A stretch of DNA of 64,000 bases, taken from positions 310,001 through 374,000 of the forward strand of contig NZ_JAICCF010000004.1 in NCBI RefSeq assembly GCF_019492185.1, written 5' to 3'. Under the pieces are notes generated by a model, which saw nothing but the letters and a program-made list of their open reading frames with translations, was not told where the DNA came from and ran no database searches. The position numbers and the translations under genes are program-made. The DNA comes from Chitinophaga rhizophila (lineage in GTDB: Bacteria; Bacteroidota; Bacteroidia; Chitinophagales; Chitinophagaceae). Shown in pieces: positions 25,439-34,563 of the stretch; the first letter of the stretch is position 1, and every line of letters begins with the position of its first letter.

Positions 25439-27916
25439 TTAAAACTCTTCTTTGTTTTCCTGCTGATCATCTTTTCTGCCGCCTTTCCGTTTGAACAGTT
25501 GTGTATCCATTTTACCAAAGCGGTAGGATACGTTCAGTCGCAGCTCGCGGGTTGCACGCTTGCGGTATCTTTCCTGTTCAGAAAATGCTGTAGTAGTATA
25601 GGACAGGTTACGGTCTGTATTAAACACGTCATTCAGCGCCAGGGAAACCACCAGGTTCTTACCCTTCAGGAACTCTTTACGTAGTGCTACGTCCGCAGAG
25701 TACTGCGCCGCTCTTTCTCCCTGTGGCAGTATCTGTTTTGATTCGTAGTTACCGGTTACCTGCAAAGAAGTGTTCCATCCCAGGCGGGTGTTACTGTTTA
25801 CTTTACCAAACCATATAAAGCCCTGATTAGTAAGGTTGTTCTGCAGGTTGTTAGCATTGATTTTTGTCTGCGCGATATTCAGGTTACTGGTAATGTCCCA
25901 TCCCTTCATCACCTGGTTACGCACGGTAAACTCAGCGCCATAAGCATTACGGCTGTTAGCATTCACCGGGTAGGATAAGACCACCTTCTGTGACTGTCCG
26001 TTGATGGTCAGCGTTGTATCGGTCGAGAAATCAGTGATAGCTTTTTCTGTATTTCTGAAGTACAGGGATACCAGCACGTTATGTTTTCGATTGAAATCTT
26101 TCAGATAGCTCAATTCGAATGAGTTGGTAAACTCAGGCCGTAGTGCCGGGTTACCACGGCTTGCGCTTTGACCGGTGTATTCCAGATTTGGCAGCAGATC
26201 GCGGAACCATGGACGGCGTATACGTCTGCTATAATTCAGCTGCAGCTCATGATCGCCCTTGAATTTCTGGGAGAGGAACAAGCTGGGAAACAAGCTGATA
26301 GGATAGTCTATTTTATAACTGTTCTTATTGATGCTGCGCATTTCTCCATCATAAAAGGACTGCTCTGCACGCAGACCACCCTGGTATCCGAAGTTGCCAA
26401 CGGTGCCTGCATAACTCACATAAGCTGCATTCACAGTCTCTGAATAGCGGTAGTCATTCGACAGCGAAGAGTCCAATACATACTGCCCGGTAGCGTAGTC
26501 TCTGCCCATTGTATTCAGCTCATTATTAAACTTGCGGGTAGTAGTACGAAGACCTGCTTCGAGTTTGGTGTTCTCTGTCAGCGGATTTACATAATCGATC
26601 TGGCCTGTAATGAATGTAGTATTTCCAGCGCCCCGTCCGTAACGTGCCTGCGGCAGGTTAGGCGAATCGATTGGTTGTTTGTCAAGATTATAGTATTGCA
26701 GGGAATAGTCTGATCTGTCTTTGGAATTAGCCCTGTTGTAATTGAAGTCAGCAGTCAGTTCATGGCCCTGTTTGGCAAAGGTATGCTTGTACCCGATCTG
26801 AGTGCTATAGTTACGGAAGTTTCGGTCATTGTTGTCGATACCGGTTCCATAGCGAATCTCTCTTCTGGCTTCATCCAGATCATGTAGCCGGAGGTCGCTG
26901 TTATCCTTAAAATCACCTGCGGTAATACCTTGTGCAATAGAGATGGTGTTTCTGTTGTCCATGAACCAGTCGAAACCGATACGTCCGTTTTGGAAGCGGC
27001 GGCTATTGTCGCCATCATTGTACTGGTCCAGGTATGTAGTAGTGTCTGCCCCAAGGTTTTTACGGAAGAGGTGCGAGTGTGCACTACCCTTACGGCTTCT
27101 CAGGTTATAACTGAGTGACAGGTTGAATTTCTCTCTGCGGATATTGATGTCCGTACCGAAGTTTCCACCGCCGAGGGTCGATAGGCCGGCATTGACCTGA
27201 CCATTGATACCCGCTCTGCGGTTCTTTTTCAAGACAATGTTCAGAATACCGCTGACACCCTCTGCATCATATTTAGCCGAAGGGTTAGTCACCACTTCTA
27301 CAGTGGCGATCGCATCTGCCGGTATCTGATCGAGGGTAAGGGTAGTAGGACGGCCATCCACGAAAATGGTCGGAGAACCATTACGTACACTTACATTCCC
27401 ATCAATATCAACGTTCACAGAAGGTACCTGCTTCAATACGTCGGTAGCAGTACCACCTACGCTGGCAATGTTCTTATCCACATTGAAAACGCGTTTGTCT
27501 ATCGCCATCTGAAATGCCGGACGCTCACTTACAACCTCCACAGCGGCCAGAGCTCTTACATTTGCACTCAGTTTAATATTACCAATATCTATACTATTAT
27601 TTTTTCCGGTAAGTGAAATTGTTTTATAAGCGGTTTCATATCCAATGAAATTCACCTTCACGATATATTTCCCTAAAGGAATTTCGGGAAAATTAAAGTC
27701 ACCGTTAGGTTTTGATAGCATGCCGGTAGCCACGCTGGAATCTGCCGCACGAAGCAGCGCAACGGAAGCGTATTCAATAGGTGCGTTGCTAGTTGCATCA
27801 ACGAGTTTTCCGTATAGGGAGCCGTTTTCCCCTGGTTTCTGGCCAGGTTGCTGTGCGTGGACGACAGTGTAGAATGAGAATATCATTCCCAAACATAAAG
27901 AGACAATTTTCTGCAT
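25439..27916 (-). CDS. TonB-dependent receptor-like outer membrane protein with CarboxypepD_reg domain
   Basis: 825 residues. Signal peptide to about residue 22 (HAQQPGQ), a carboxypeptidase-regulatory-like beta-sandwich (~30-110, GSLYGKLVDATSNAPIEYA), a plug domain (~120-230, DVLKQVPSVNVDIDGNVSVR and VEVVTNPSAKYDAEGVSGILNIVLKK), then a beta barrel of the outer-membrane beta-barrel family type ending in RFGKMDTQLFKRK. The plug motif is intact. Ligand unknown: no SusD partner is beside it, so it is not a standard polysaccharide locus; oligopeptide, siderophore or surface functions are all possible. Last ~25 residues are basic and glutamine-rich, odd for a barrel end. Confidence 0.88.
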   Translation of the reverse strand: MQKIVSLCLGMIFSFYTVVHAQQPGQKPGENGSLYGKLVDATSNAPIEYASVALLRAADSSVATGMLSKPNGDFNFPEIPLGKYIVKVNFIGYETAYKTISLTGKNNSIDIGNIKLSANVRALAAVEVVSERPAFQMAIDKRVFNVDKNIASVGGTATDVLKQVPSVNVDIDGNVSVRNGSPTIFVDGRPTTLTLDQIPADAIATVEVVTNPSAKYDAEGVSGILNIVLKKNRRAGINGQVNAGLSTLGGGNFGTDINIRREKFNLSLSYNLRSRKGSAHSHLFRKNLGADTTTYLDQYNDGDNSRRFQNGRIGFDWFMDNRNTISIAQGITAGDFKDNSDLRLHDLDEARREIRYGTGIDNNDRNFRNYSTQIGYKHTFAKQGHELTADFNYNRANSKDRSDYSLQYYNLDKQPIDSPNLPQARYGRGAGNTTFITGQIDYVNPLTENTKLEAGLRTTTRKFNNELNTMGRDYATGQYVLDSSLSNDYRYSETVNAAYVSYAGTVGNFGYQGGLRAEQSFYDGEMRSINKNSYKIDYPISLFPSLFLSQKFKGDHELQLNYSRRIRRPWFRDLLPNLEYTGQSASRGNPALRPEFTNSFELSYLKDFNRKHNVLVSLYFRNTEKAITDFSTDTTLTINGQSQKVVLSYPVNANSRNAYGAEFTVRNQVMKGWDITSNLNIAQTKINANNLQNNLTNQGFIWFGKVNSNTRLGWNTSLQVTGNYESKQILPQGERAAQYSADVALRKEFLKGKNLVVSLALNDVFNTDRNLSYTTTAFSEQERYRKRATRELRLNVSYRFGKMDTQLFKRKGGRKDDQQENKEEF

Positions 27917-28061
27917 GATCCTTATTAACTTTTCTTAAAATAGCCTGTAACTAATATAAAAGTAGTCCCATTTAAAAAAAGATTGAGGCACTAATGGATG
28001 AATGGCGCGAAGGGTTATGTATCTTTACAGCCGACAGTTACATTTTTCGAATCAATGCATT

Positions 28062-28823
28062 ATGCCTGACGCTTACCAACCTGACTGGGACATATACACT
28101 TGCCATATAGAAGATAAACCAGCAATTATCGGGCTGGATCTTGGTTTACGCCGCTTCGCTCCGCTGAGCAAGAAGCCGTATTCTCTTTTCATAACAGTGT
28201 ATCTGAATCAACCCAGGCCAGACGGATTTCCTCATGGAGAAGAGTTCTCCATGCTGGGTGAGATTGAAGATTGGCTGGTACAGGAACTTGAAAACTCCTT
28301 AAAGGCACATTTTGTAGGCCGTACAATGTCAGACGGCATTAGAGACTTTTACTTTTATACGTCAGATATCCAGGACTACGAACAGTGTATTGCCAGCGCA
28401 ATGGCCCGCTTCCCGAATTACAGGTACGAATGCGGGATGAAAGAAGACAAAACATGGGAATTATACTTTGACTACCTGTTCCCCGATGTTCAGGAGTTCC
28501 AGCGTATCCAGAACCGCAAAGTGTTGCGCACGCTGAAACAACATGGGGATATTGCTGAAAGGGAACGTGTCGTAGACCACTGGATTTACTTCTCCGCCGA
28601 AGCCGAGAGAGAAATCTTTGGTCAACAGGTACAGCGACTTGGCTTTGCCATTGAAGCGCGCCCGATCGATGAAAAAGGTCCGCAACCCTACGGGCTGAAG
28701 CTTTCCCGTACAGACCGTACAGACGAAGAAAGTATTGACACGGCAGTAATGATGCTGTGGGAGCTTGCTCAGGAGATGAATGCCCGCTATGACGGATGGG
28801 AAACCGTGATAGTGGCACAATAA
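28062..28823 (+). CDS. DUF695 plus RraB-like two-domain protein
   Basis: 253 residues from the ATG at 28062 (MPDAYQPDWDIYTCHIEDK); the frame is open further upstream but adds a poor N-terminus. Residues ~1-125 read as DUF695 (DWDIYTCHIEDKPAIIGLDLG, TVYLNQPRPDGFP, FYFYTSDIQDYEQ) and ~145-250 as the RraB family fold (HGDIAERERVVDHWIYF, QVQRLGFAIEARP). In E. coli RraB inhibits RNase E; in Bacteroidota the fused DUF695-RraB proteins have no assigned role, and an RNA-turnover job is speculation. Confidence 0.78.
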   Translation: MPDAYQPDWDIYTCHIEDKPAIIGLDLGLRRFAPLSKKPYSLFITVYLNQPRPDGFPHGEEFSMLGEIEDWLVQELENSLKAHFVGRTMSDGIRDFYFYTSDIQDYEQCIASAMARFPNYRYECGMKEDKTWELYFDYLFPDVQEFQRIQNRKVLRTLKQHGDIAERERVVDHWIYFSAEAEREIFGQQVQRLGFAIEARPIDEKGPQPYGLKLSRTDRTDEESIDTAVMMLWELAQEMNARYDGWETVIVAQ

Positions 28824-28899
28824 TTAGTTATCTTGTTACAACTGTTACCTATTCTTTACGTTAGTAAGGAAGAAGCTTGCTTATTACTTCTGAGAACGA

Positions 28900-30975
28900 G
28901 TGAGACAATCGCTAAAAATATTAACATATTTTTTGATTTGCTGTTGCCTGGCCTTTGAAATTTTAGAGGCGCATGGTCATCCCGGACGGAAGCTGCCCAC
29001 CCATACTTCCGTCGTACGCGATACCATTATTCCGGTAAAGCCTTCCGTGCCGGTCATGCCGGCAGCGGAAGATACCATCTTCCCCACATTCCCGGTCATA
29101 CCCGTGGTACCCATCGTACCGACTATTCCAGGCGATACGGTCGTACCGGGAGACGTTATCCTGGAAGGCGATACCATACCCGTATCTAAAAAGTACTCCA
29201 ACTCCTGGTTCGGACGTATGCGCGTATACCGCGATTCGTTACGCAGTAAGCAATACCGCGACTCCCTCATCCGGAAGGTAACCCGCCAGGATGTGCCAGA
29301 ACCGCCGGTAACCGATAGCAGCATCATCAAAAGTGAACTCTACTTCAAACCTTACAGTGGTAAGGTGATCCGCGACGTCTATTTCCGCCGGGTAAATGTA
29401 TTTGGACCCAGCAATATCAAGGATACCACTTTCTCCACCTCCATGAAACTGGTCAACCTGGCTAACCGGTTACACTTCAATACCGAAGAATGGGTCATCC
29501 GTCAGCAACTCTTCTTCAGGGAAAATGATACCCTCAATCCCTACGAGATGTCTGACAACGAGCGTTACCTCCGTAGCCGTCCGTTCATCCAGGATGCCCG
29601 GTTATATATAATTAATACCGGCGCTTCGGAAGATTCTATTGACTTGCTCGTAGTTACCAAAGACGTATTCGAATATGGCTTTGACCTCTCCAGGCTCAGT
29701 ACTTCTGGTATCCGTGCCAGTGTATCCAATGACAACCTGTTTGGGGCTGGCCAGGGGGTACGCATCGGCGGCTCCTGGAGTGGTAATGATAATCCGCCTT
29801 TCGGCTCTCAGGCCAGATATACTAAAAATAATATTCTCGGGTCTTTTATTGATTTTTCCGGAGGATATACCACCCTCAATAACTTTAACACGCTAGACTC
29901 CGGCACCTACGAAGGCAGCTATTATTTCGCCTTCGACAGGCCTTTGTATAAAAGCGGGGCTAAATGGCTGGGTGGTGTCAGCTTCAGTACCAATTACTCC
30001 ATTAATATGTTTAACCGGTCAGATACACTCTACCGGGATTACCAATATAACGTCCTCGATATATGGGGTGGTTACAATATCCTGAAGCAGGACAGCCGCA
30101 ATCCTGGTTCCAGGCGTCCCAACGTCGCCCTGCTCGTCAGGCACTTCAATCTCTTATTTACCAAGCGACCCACGCAGGAACAGTATAAGCTGGATCCATT
30201 GTATAATAATCACCGGTATTATCTGGCACAGGCGGTCGTATTCCGGCAGGAGTTTTTCAAAACGCACCATTTCTTCGGATTCGGCCGTACTGAGGATATT
30301 CCCCTTGGCTATACCGCATCGGCTACCGCCGGATGGGACACCTGGAAAGGACGTACCCGTGGATACGTTGGCGTGGAGGGCGAGAAATTCTGGGTAACCC
30401 GCGGTAAAGGAATTATCTACGGACAGGCAGGGCTAAGTACCTTCTACCAGAACTTTGTGGCAGAAGATGCGGTCATTCATGCGAAGCTCGAATACTACAG
30501 CCGGGCATTCCGGTTTGGCCGCGGCTTACTACGTCAGTTCCTGTACTTCGATTATCTGGGTAACCTGAACAGGTACTTTTACAGACCCTTGAATATCAAC
30601 AGGGAAGTCGGGGTATGGGGCTACCGTGACGTACCTTTGAGCGGCTACCAGCGATTAAATCTGCGCACAGAAACGATTTATTACAGTCCATTGAAAATCC
30701 TGGGATTCAAGTTTAACTTCTTTACCTCCATACAGGCATCCCAACTTAGCTTCCAAAGCAATAATCTGCTCAAGAATCCTGTCTATACCGGCTTAGGACT
30801 TGGTGTAAGGGTCAAGAACGAAAACCTGTCACTGAATACCATGCGATTTTCGGCCAACTACTATCCGAACGCGGCGCATCCAATGCGCTCATTCTTCTGG
30901 GAAGCCACAACGACCGTTGACTTCCGCTTTAATATCTTCTCCCTGCGGGCACCGGCATTCTTACAGTTCAGATGA
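28900..30975 (+). CDS. BamA/TamA-like outer membrane protein with proline-rich N-terminus
   Basis: 691 residues starting at GTG 28900, which gives a plausible signal peptide (ILTYFLICCCLAFEILEAHG). Residues ~45-95 are a Pro/Val/Ile-rich low-complexity stretch (PVIPVVPIVPTIPGDTVVPG). A POTRA-like segment follows (KVIRDVYFRRVNVFGP ... YLRSRPFIQDARLYI), then a long beta-barrel ending with aromatic FLQFR, typical of outer-membrane proteins. Likely role: outer-membrane insertion or transport of proteins or lipids. The last 15 bases overlap the 3' end of the convergent YdeP-like gene. Confidence 0.8.
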   Translation: MRQSLKILTYFLICCCLAFEILEAHGHPGRKLPTHTSVVRDTIIPVKPSVPVMPAAEDTIFPTFPVIPVVPIVPTIPGDTVVPGDVILEGDTIPVSKKYSNSWFGRMRVYRDSLRSKQYRDSLIRKVTRQDVPEPPVTDSSIIKSELYFKPYSGKVIRDVYFRRVNVFGPSNIKDTTFSTSMKLVNLANRLHFNTEEWVIRQQLFFRENDTLNPYEMSDNERYLRSRPFIQDARLYIINTGASEDSIDLLVVTKDVFEYGFDLSRLSTSGIRASVSNDNLFGAGQGVRIGGSWSGNDNPPFGSQARYTKNNILGSFIDFSGGYTTLNNFNTLDSGTYEGSYYFAFDRPLYKSGAKWLGGVSFSTNYSINMFNRSDTLYRDYQYNVLDIWGGYNILKQDSRNPGSRRPNVALLVRHFNLLFTKRPTQEQYKLDPLYNNHRYYLAQAVVFRQEFFKTHHFFGFGRTEDIPLGYTASATAGWDTWKGRTRGYVGVEGEKFWVTRGKGIIYGQAGLSTFYQNFVAEDAVIHAKLEYYSRAFRFGRGLLRQFLYFDYLGNLNRYFYRPLNINREVGVWGYRDVPLSGYQRLNLRTETIYYSPLKILGFKFNFFTSIQASQLSFQSNNLLKNPVYTGLGLGVRVKNENLSLNTMRFSANYYPNAAHPMRSFFWEATTTVDFRFNIFSLRAPAFLQFR

Positions 30976-33306
30976 TTTCCGGATCTTAATAATCACAAGT
31001 TTGGACGTGGGCGTATTGCTTTTATCGGCAACGCTGTTTAGTGGTACCAATGCATTAGCTTCCGGGAAATAGGTTGCCGTACATTTCTCCGGGATATTAT
31101 AAGCAATTACCAGGAATCGATGCACGATTCGTTCCACTCCCTCATAGGTATTGATCAGATCTACCACATCATTATCCCGAAGTCCTGCCGCCTTTATATC
31201 TTTCGCATTCATCAATATCACTCTTCTTTCCTGGTATATTCCGCGATAGCGGTCATCCAGGCCATAGATAGTTGTATTGAACTGATCATGACTACGGATG
31301 GTCATCATCATATATTCGTCTGCTGCCAGTTGCTGTTCAATCACCGTAGCTACATTGAAGTTGGCCTTTCCTGTGCTGGTCACAAACTTCCCGTCACGGG
31401 CATTATTGGGCAGATAGAATCCACCTGGATGTCTGACCCGGGTATTATAATTAGTGAATCCGGGGATAACCTTTTCTATATCCTCCCGGATGTAATCATA
31501 GTGTTTGAGGTAAGGCTGCCAGTTTATTTTTGAGCGGTTACCCAGCGTAGCTTCTGCCAGCCGGCAGATAATGGCCGGTTCACTAAGCAGCTGGTCAGAT
31601 ACCGGGGGCAGATTCCCTTTGGACATCTGTATCACGCCCATAGAGTTTTCGCAGGTGACAAACTGCTTTTCTCCCTGTTGAATATCCTGGTCACTGCGGC
31701 CCAGGGTGGGTAGAATGATGGCTTCCCTGCCATGTACCAGGTGACTGCGATTCAGCTTGGTAGATACATGTACTGTCAGCGCACAATTGCGTAATGCCTG
31801 TGCTGTGACTACGGTATCCGGAGTAGCAGACAGGAAATTACCCCCCATAGCAAAGAAGACTTTCGCTTTTCCATCCCGCATGGCCCTGATAGCGTTTACG
31901 GTATCGAAGCCATGTTTGCGCGGAGGGGCGAATCCATACACCGCCTCAATGGTATTCAGCAACACCGGCGAAGGCTTTTCATAGATACCCATTGTCCGGT
32001 CGCCTTGTACGTTGCTATGTCCGCGTACGGGGCAGGTACCAGCGCCTGGTTTGCCTACGCTACCTTTCAGCAGCAGCAGGTTCACGATCTCCTTGATAGT
32101 ATCTACTGCGTTTTTATGCTGTGTCAACCCCATTGCCCAGCAGGCTACGATCTTCTTCTTATGGAGCAGCATTGCTGCCGCTTCTTCTATCTGTCCCACG
32201 GGGATGCCTGCGGCAGCAGCCAGCTGGTCAAGTTGCAGCTCACGCAGATGGGCTATATAGCCTTCGGCGCCACTGGTATGATCCTGGATAAACTGGTGAT
32301 CGAACACTGTGCCGGGTTGCTTGTCTTCTTCCCGCAGCAGCAACAGGGCGATGGCCTGTAGCAGGGCCATGTCTCCGTTGATCTTTACCTGGAGGAAAAG
32401 GTCCGTCAGGTGAGTAGGCACGTGTAGCATTCCCTTAACCGTCTGGGGATTCATGAAATTCAGCAAGCCTGTCTCCGGTAACGGATTGACCGCAATGATC
32501 TTTACGCCATTCTTCTTTGCTTTCTGCAGGGCAGACAGCATACGGGGGTGATTCGTACCTGGATTCTGGCCTAATATAATGATGACTTCTGCCTCGTACA
32601 GGTCATCCAGTGTAACAGAGCCTTTACCGATACCCAGGGTGTCTGACAGTGCAACCCCACTGGATTCATGACACATATTGGAGCAGTCAGGCAGATTATT
32701 CGTTCCATACTCCCTCACGAACAGCTGATACAGGAATGCCGCTTCATTGCTGGTACGTCCCGAGGTATAAAATATAGCTTCATCGGGTGAGGCAAGCGTA
32801 TTAAGATGTTCCGCGATCTTCCCGAATGCCTGTTCCCACGAGATAGGACGATAATGGGTCGCATCCGGTGCCAGGTATACGGGCTGCGCTACACGTCCTT
32901 TTTTCCCTATTTCGTAATCAGTGAGTTGCCCAAGGTCAGCGACGCTGTTCTTTGCGAAAAATTTCGCATCCAGTTTCTTACTGGTAGCTTCTTCTGCCAC
33001 AGCTTTTGCGCCATTTTCACAGTATTCTGCTACGGCAGAGCGTTCATCATCGGGGTCGGGCCATGCGCAACCGGGACAATCGAACCCGTTCTTCTGGTTC
33101 AACTTGAGCAGGGCTTTCATGCCACGGATAGCATCCATCTCCTGCAGGATATGTCGGGCACTGGAGATGACTGCAGGCAGTCCTGCGGCGGCTGATTTAG
33201 GTTTACCCAGCCGGACATGTCCGGTAAAATGTGCAGGATTCTGGGAAGCGTCGGTATGTTCGTGGCTCATAAGCGGCTCTTTCAATGAGGTATGTTGTTC
33301 TGGCAT
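30961..33306 (-). CDS. FdhF/YdeP family molybdopterin oxidoreductase
   Basis: 781 residues. GFDCPGCAWPDPDD near residue 75, YTSGRTSNEAAFLYQLF, CSNMCHESSG, GQNPGTNHPRM, MGLTQHKNAVDTI and RGHSNVQGDRTMGI are the landmarks of the YdeP branch of the formate-dehydrogenase-like superfamily, binding bis-MGD; the C-terminal ~120 residues form the molybdopterin dinucleotide-binding domain. E. coli YdeP is tied to acid resistance; the true substrate is unknown. The sulfurtransferase partner fdhD is directly upstream, 18 bases apart, showing that the cofactor needs sulfuration. Confidence 0.92.
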   Translation of the reverse strand: MPEQHTSLKEPLMSHEHTDASQNPAHFTGHVRLGKPKSAAAGLPAVISSARHILQEMDAIRGMKALLKLNQKNGFDCPGCAWPDPDDERSAVAEYCENGAKAVAEEATSKKLDAKFFAKNSVADLGQLTDYEIGKKGRVAQPVYLAPDATHYRPISWEQAFGKIAEHLNTLASPDEAIFYTSGRTSNEAAFLYQLFVREYGTNNLPDCSNMCHESSGVALSDTLGIGKGSVTLDDLYEAEVIIILGQNPGTNHPRMLSALQKAKKNGVKIIAVNPLPETGLLNFMNPQTVKGMLHVPTHLTDLFLQVKINGDMALLQAIALLLLREEDKQPGTVFDHQFIQDHTSGAEGYIAHLRELQLDQLAAAAGIPVGQIEEAAAMLLHKKKIVACWAMGLTQHKNAVDTIKEIVNLLLLKGSVGKPGAGTCPVRGHSNVQGDRTMGIYEKPSPVLLNTIEAVYGFAPPRKHGFDTVNAIRAMRDGKAKVFFAMGGNFLSATPDTVVTAQALRNCALTVHVSTKLNRSHLVHGREAIILPTLGRSDQDIQQGEKQFVTCENSMGVIQMSKGNLPPVSDQLLSEPAIICRLAEATLGNRSKINWQPYLKHYDYIREDIEKVIPGFTNYNTRVRHPGGFYLPNNARDGKFVTSTGKANFNVATVIEQQLAADEYMMMTIRSHDQFNTTIYGLDDRYRGIYQERRVILMNAKDIKAAGLRDNDVVDLINTYEGVERIVHRFLVIAYNIPEKCTATYFPEANALVPLNSVADKSNTPTSKLVIIKIRKSSEL

Positions 33307-33324
33307 CCCATAGGGATAAGACGG

Positions 33325-34185
33325 CTATTTGTTGTCAGACACTGACTGATTAGCAATCATAATCCTATGTTCGCCATGATAAATATTAAATCGTTGTTCT
33401 CTGAGAAATCCAATCAGGGTAATATCCCATTCACGGGCCATTTTCACCGCCATACCGGAAGGTGCACCGACGGCGGCAATGACTTTGATTCCTGCCATGG
33501 CAGCTTTTTGAATAAGTTCAAACCCTGCACGACCGCTGAGTAGCAGCAGGTATTGCTCCATTGGCAGCAACTGCTGGCGAAGTGCCGCGCCAATCAGTTT
33601 ATCGACAGCATTATGTCTGCCAATATCCTCCCGTAATACCTGAAGTGCTCCTGAGTGGTCAAACAGCGCGGCCGCATGTATACCGCCGGTATCGTCGAAG
33701 AGCTGTTGTTGCTGCCGCAATATATCGGGCAATTGCGTGATCAGCGATGACGACCATGATGTAGTCACTGTGTCCCCTTTATTTACCGCTACTCCAGTAT
33801 ACACCGCATGCAGGTCGGGCTTGCCGCACATGCCACAGGCAGCACTTGCAACGAAATTCCGTTGTGCACTGGCAAGTAATGGCTCCACCTCTTCGTTGAG
33901 GCTAACCAGTATGATGTTGGTCGTCTCACTTTCTGAGCTGACCGCTTTAATGTCCTTCCCGGTTTTGATAATACCTTCTGTAAACAAAAAGCCCGTTGCC
34001 AGTTCTGCGTCCTGCCCTGGAGTTCGCATAGTTACCGCAATAGACTGTTGTTGTCTGTTTTCAGCCGGTCCATAGATAAGCTGTATTTCCAGCGGTTCTT
34101 CTGCCGCCAGTACATCGTCTGTTGCCGTTACAATGGTATCCTGTACTCTAGTGATGCGCGTATATGAAATGGCAGGGTTTGACAT
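33325..34185 (-). CDS. fdhD: Sulfur carrier protein FdhD
   Basis: 286 residues. The catalytic loop NFVASAACGMCGKPD carries Cys117 and Cys120, and EDIGRHNAVDKLIG and LLSGRAGFELIQKAAMAGI are the other conserved blocks. FdhD passes sulfur from a cysteine desulfurase to the Mo-bis-MGD cofactor of formate-dehydrogenase-like enzymes. It is the first gene of a two-gene operon with the YdeP-like oxidoreductase. A -7-like box lies 5 bases before the ATG. Confidence 0.95.
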   Translation of the reverse strand: MSNPAISYTRITRVQDTIVTATDDVLAAEEPLEIQLIYGPAENRQQQSIAVTMRTPGQDAELATGFLFTEGIIKTGKDIKAVSSESETTNIILVSLNEEVEPLLASAQRNFVASAACGMCGKPDLHAVYTGVAVNKGDTVTTSWSSSLITQLPDILRQQQQLFDDTGGIHAAALFDHSGALQVLREDIGRHNAVDKLIGAALRQQLLPMEQYLLLLSGRAGFELIQKAAMAGIKVIAAVGAPSGMAVKMAREWDITLIGFLREQRFNIYHGEHRIMIANQSVSDNK

Positions 34186-34189
34186 ATAG

Positions 34190-34197
34190 TAAAGTTA
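34190..34197 (-). promoter_or_regulatory. -7-like box of fdhD
   Basis: TAACTTTA on the minus strand matches 7 of 8 positions of TAnnTTTG and stops 5 bases before the ATG, suggesting a leaderless transcript. Confidence 0.45.
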
Positions 34198-34534
34198 CGG
34201 AAAATAAGGTACGCCGAATTGTGCTGTGAATAGGGTATAGGGAAGCAGTGGCCAGTTCAGCCACAGCCGGCTATTCGCGGTTGCTAACTTAGGGATACGA
34301 TATAGGAAACCGAATAATGTCTTCGAGATCGTATATCAGTATCTGACGAACGAAGACAAAGGATAGTAATTATAATATTCAAACCTTATACGGGTTATAT
34401 CACCGCGGTGATGAGGTGGACTTGAGGTGGACTTGATATTTGCTAGGGATTGGTTATCAATGAGAAAGGGAGGTGGACAAAAGGAGAGGAGTAATTACAA
34501 AATTAACACTTTACCGGGGAAGCAGCAAAGAAAA
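34198..34534. repeat. Intergenic stretch with three AGGTGGAC copies
   Basis: AGGTGGAC occurs at 34414-34421, 34425-34432 (11 bases, one helical turn later) and 34471-34478. The middle copy continues as TTGATATTTGCTAGGG, closely matching the core of the 55-bp repeats at 14.4 kb (TTGAATATAGCTAGGG). No gene is seen here. Confidence 0.6.
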
Positions 34535-34556
34535 AGCCGCCTTAATTAAGGCGGCT
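34535..34556 (-). terminator. Terminator of the YpfJ-like gene
   Basis: Perfect palindrome AGCCGCCTTAA/TTAAGGCGGCT followed on the minus strand by TTTTCTTT, 8 bases after the stop at 34564. Confidence 0.85.
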
Positions 34557-34563
34557 TGATATG

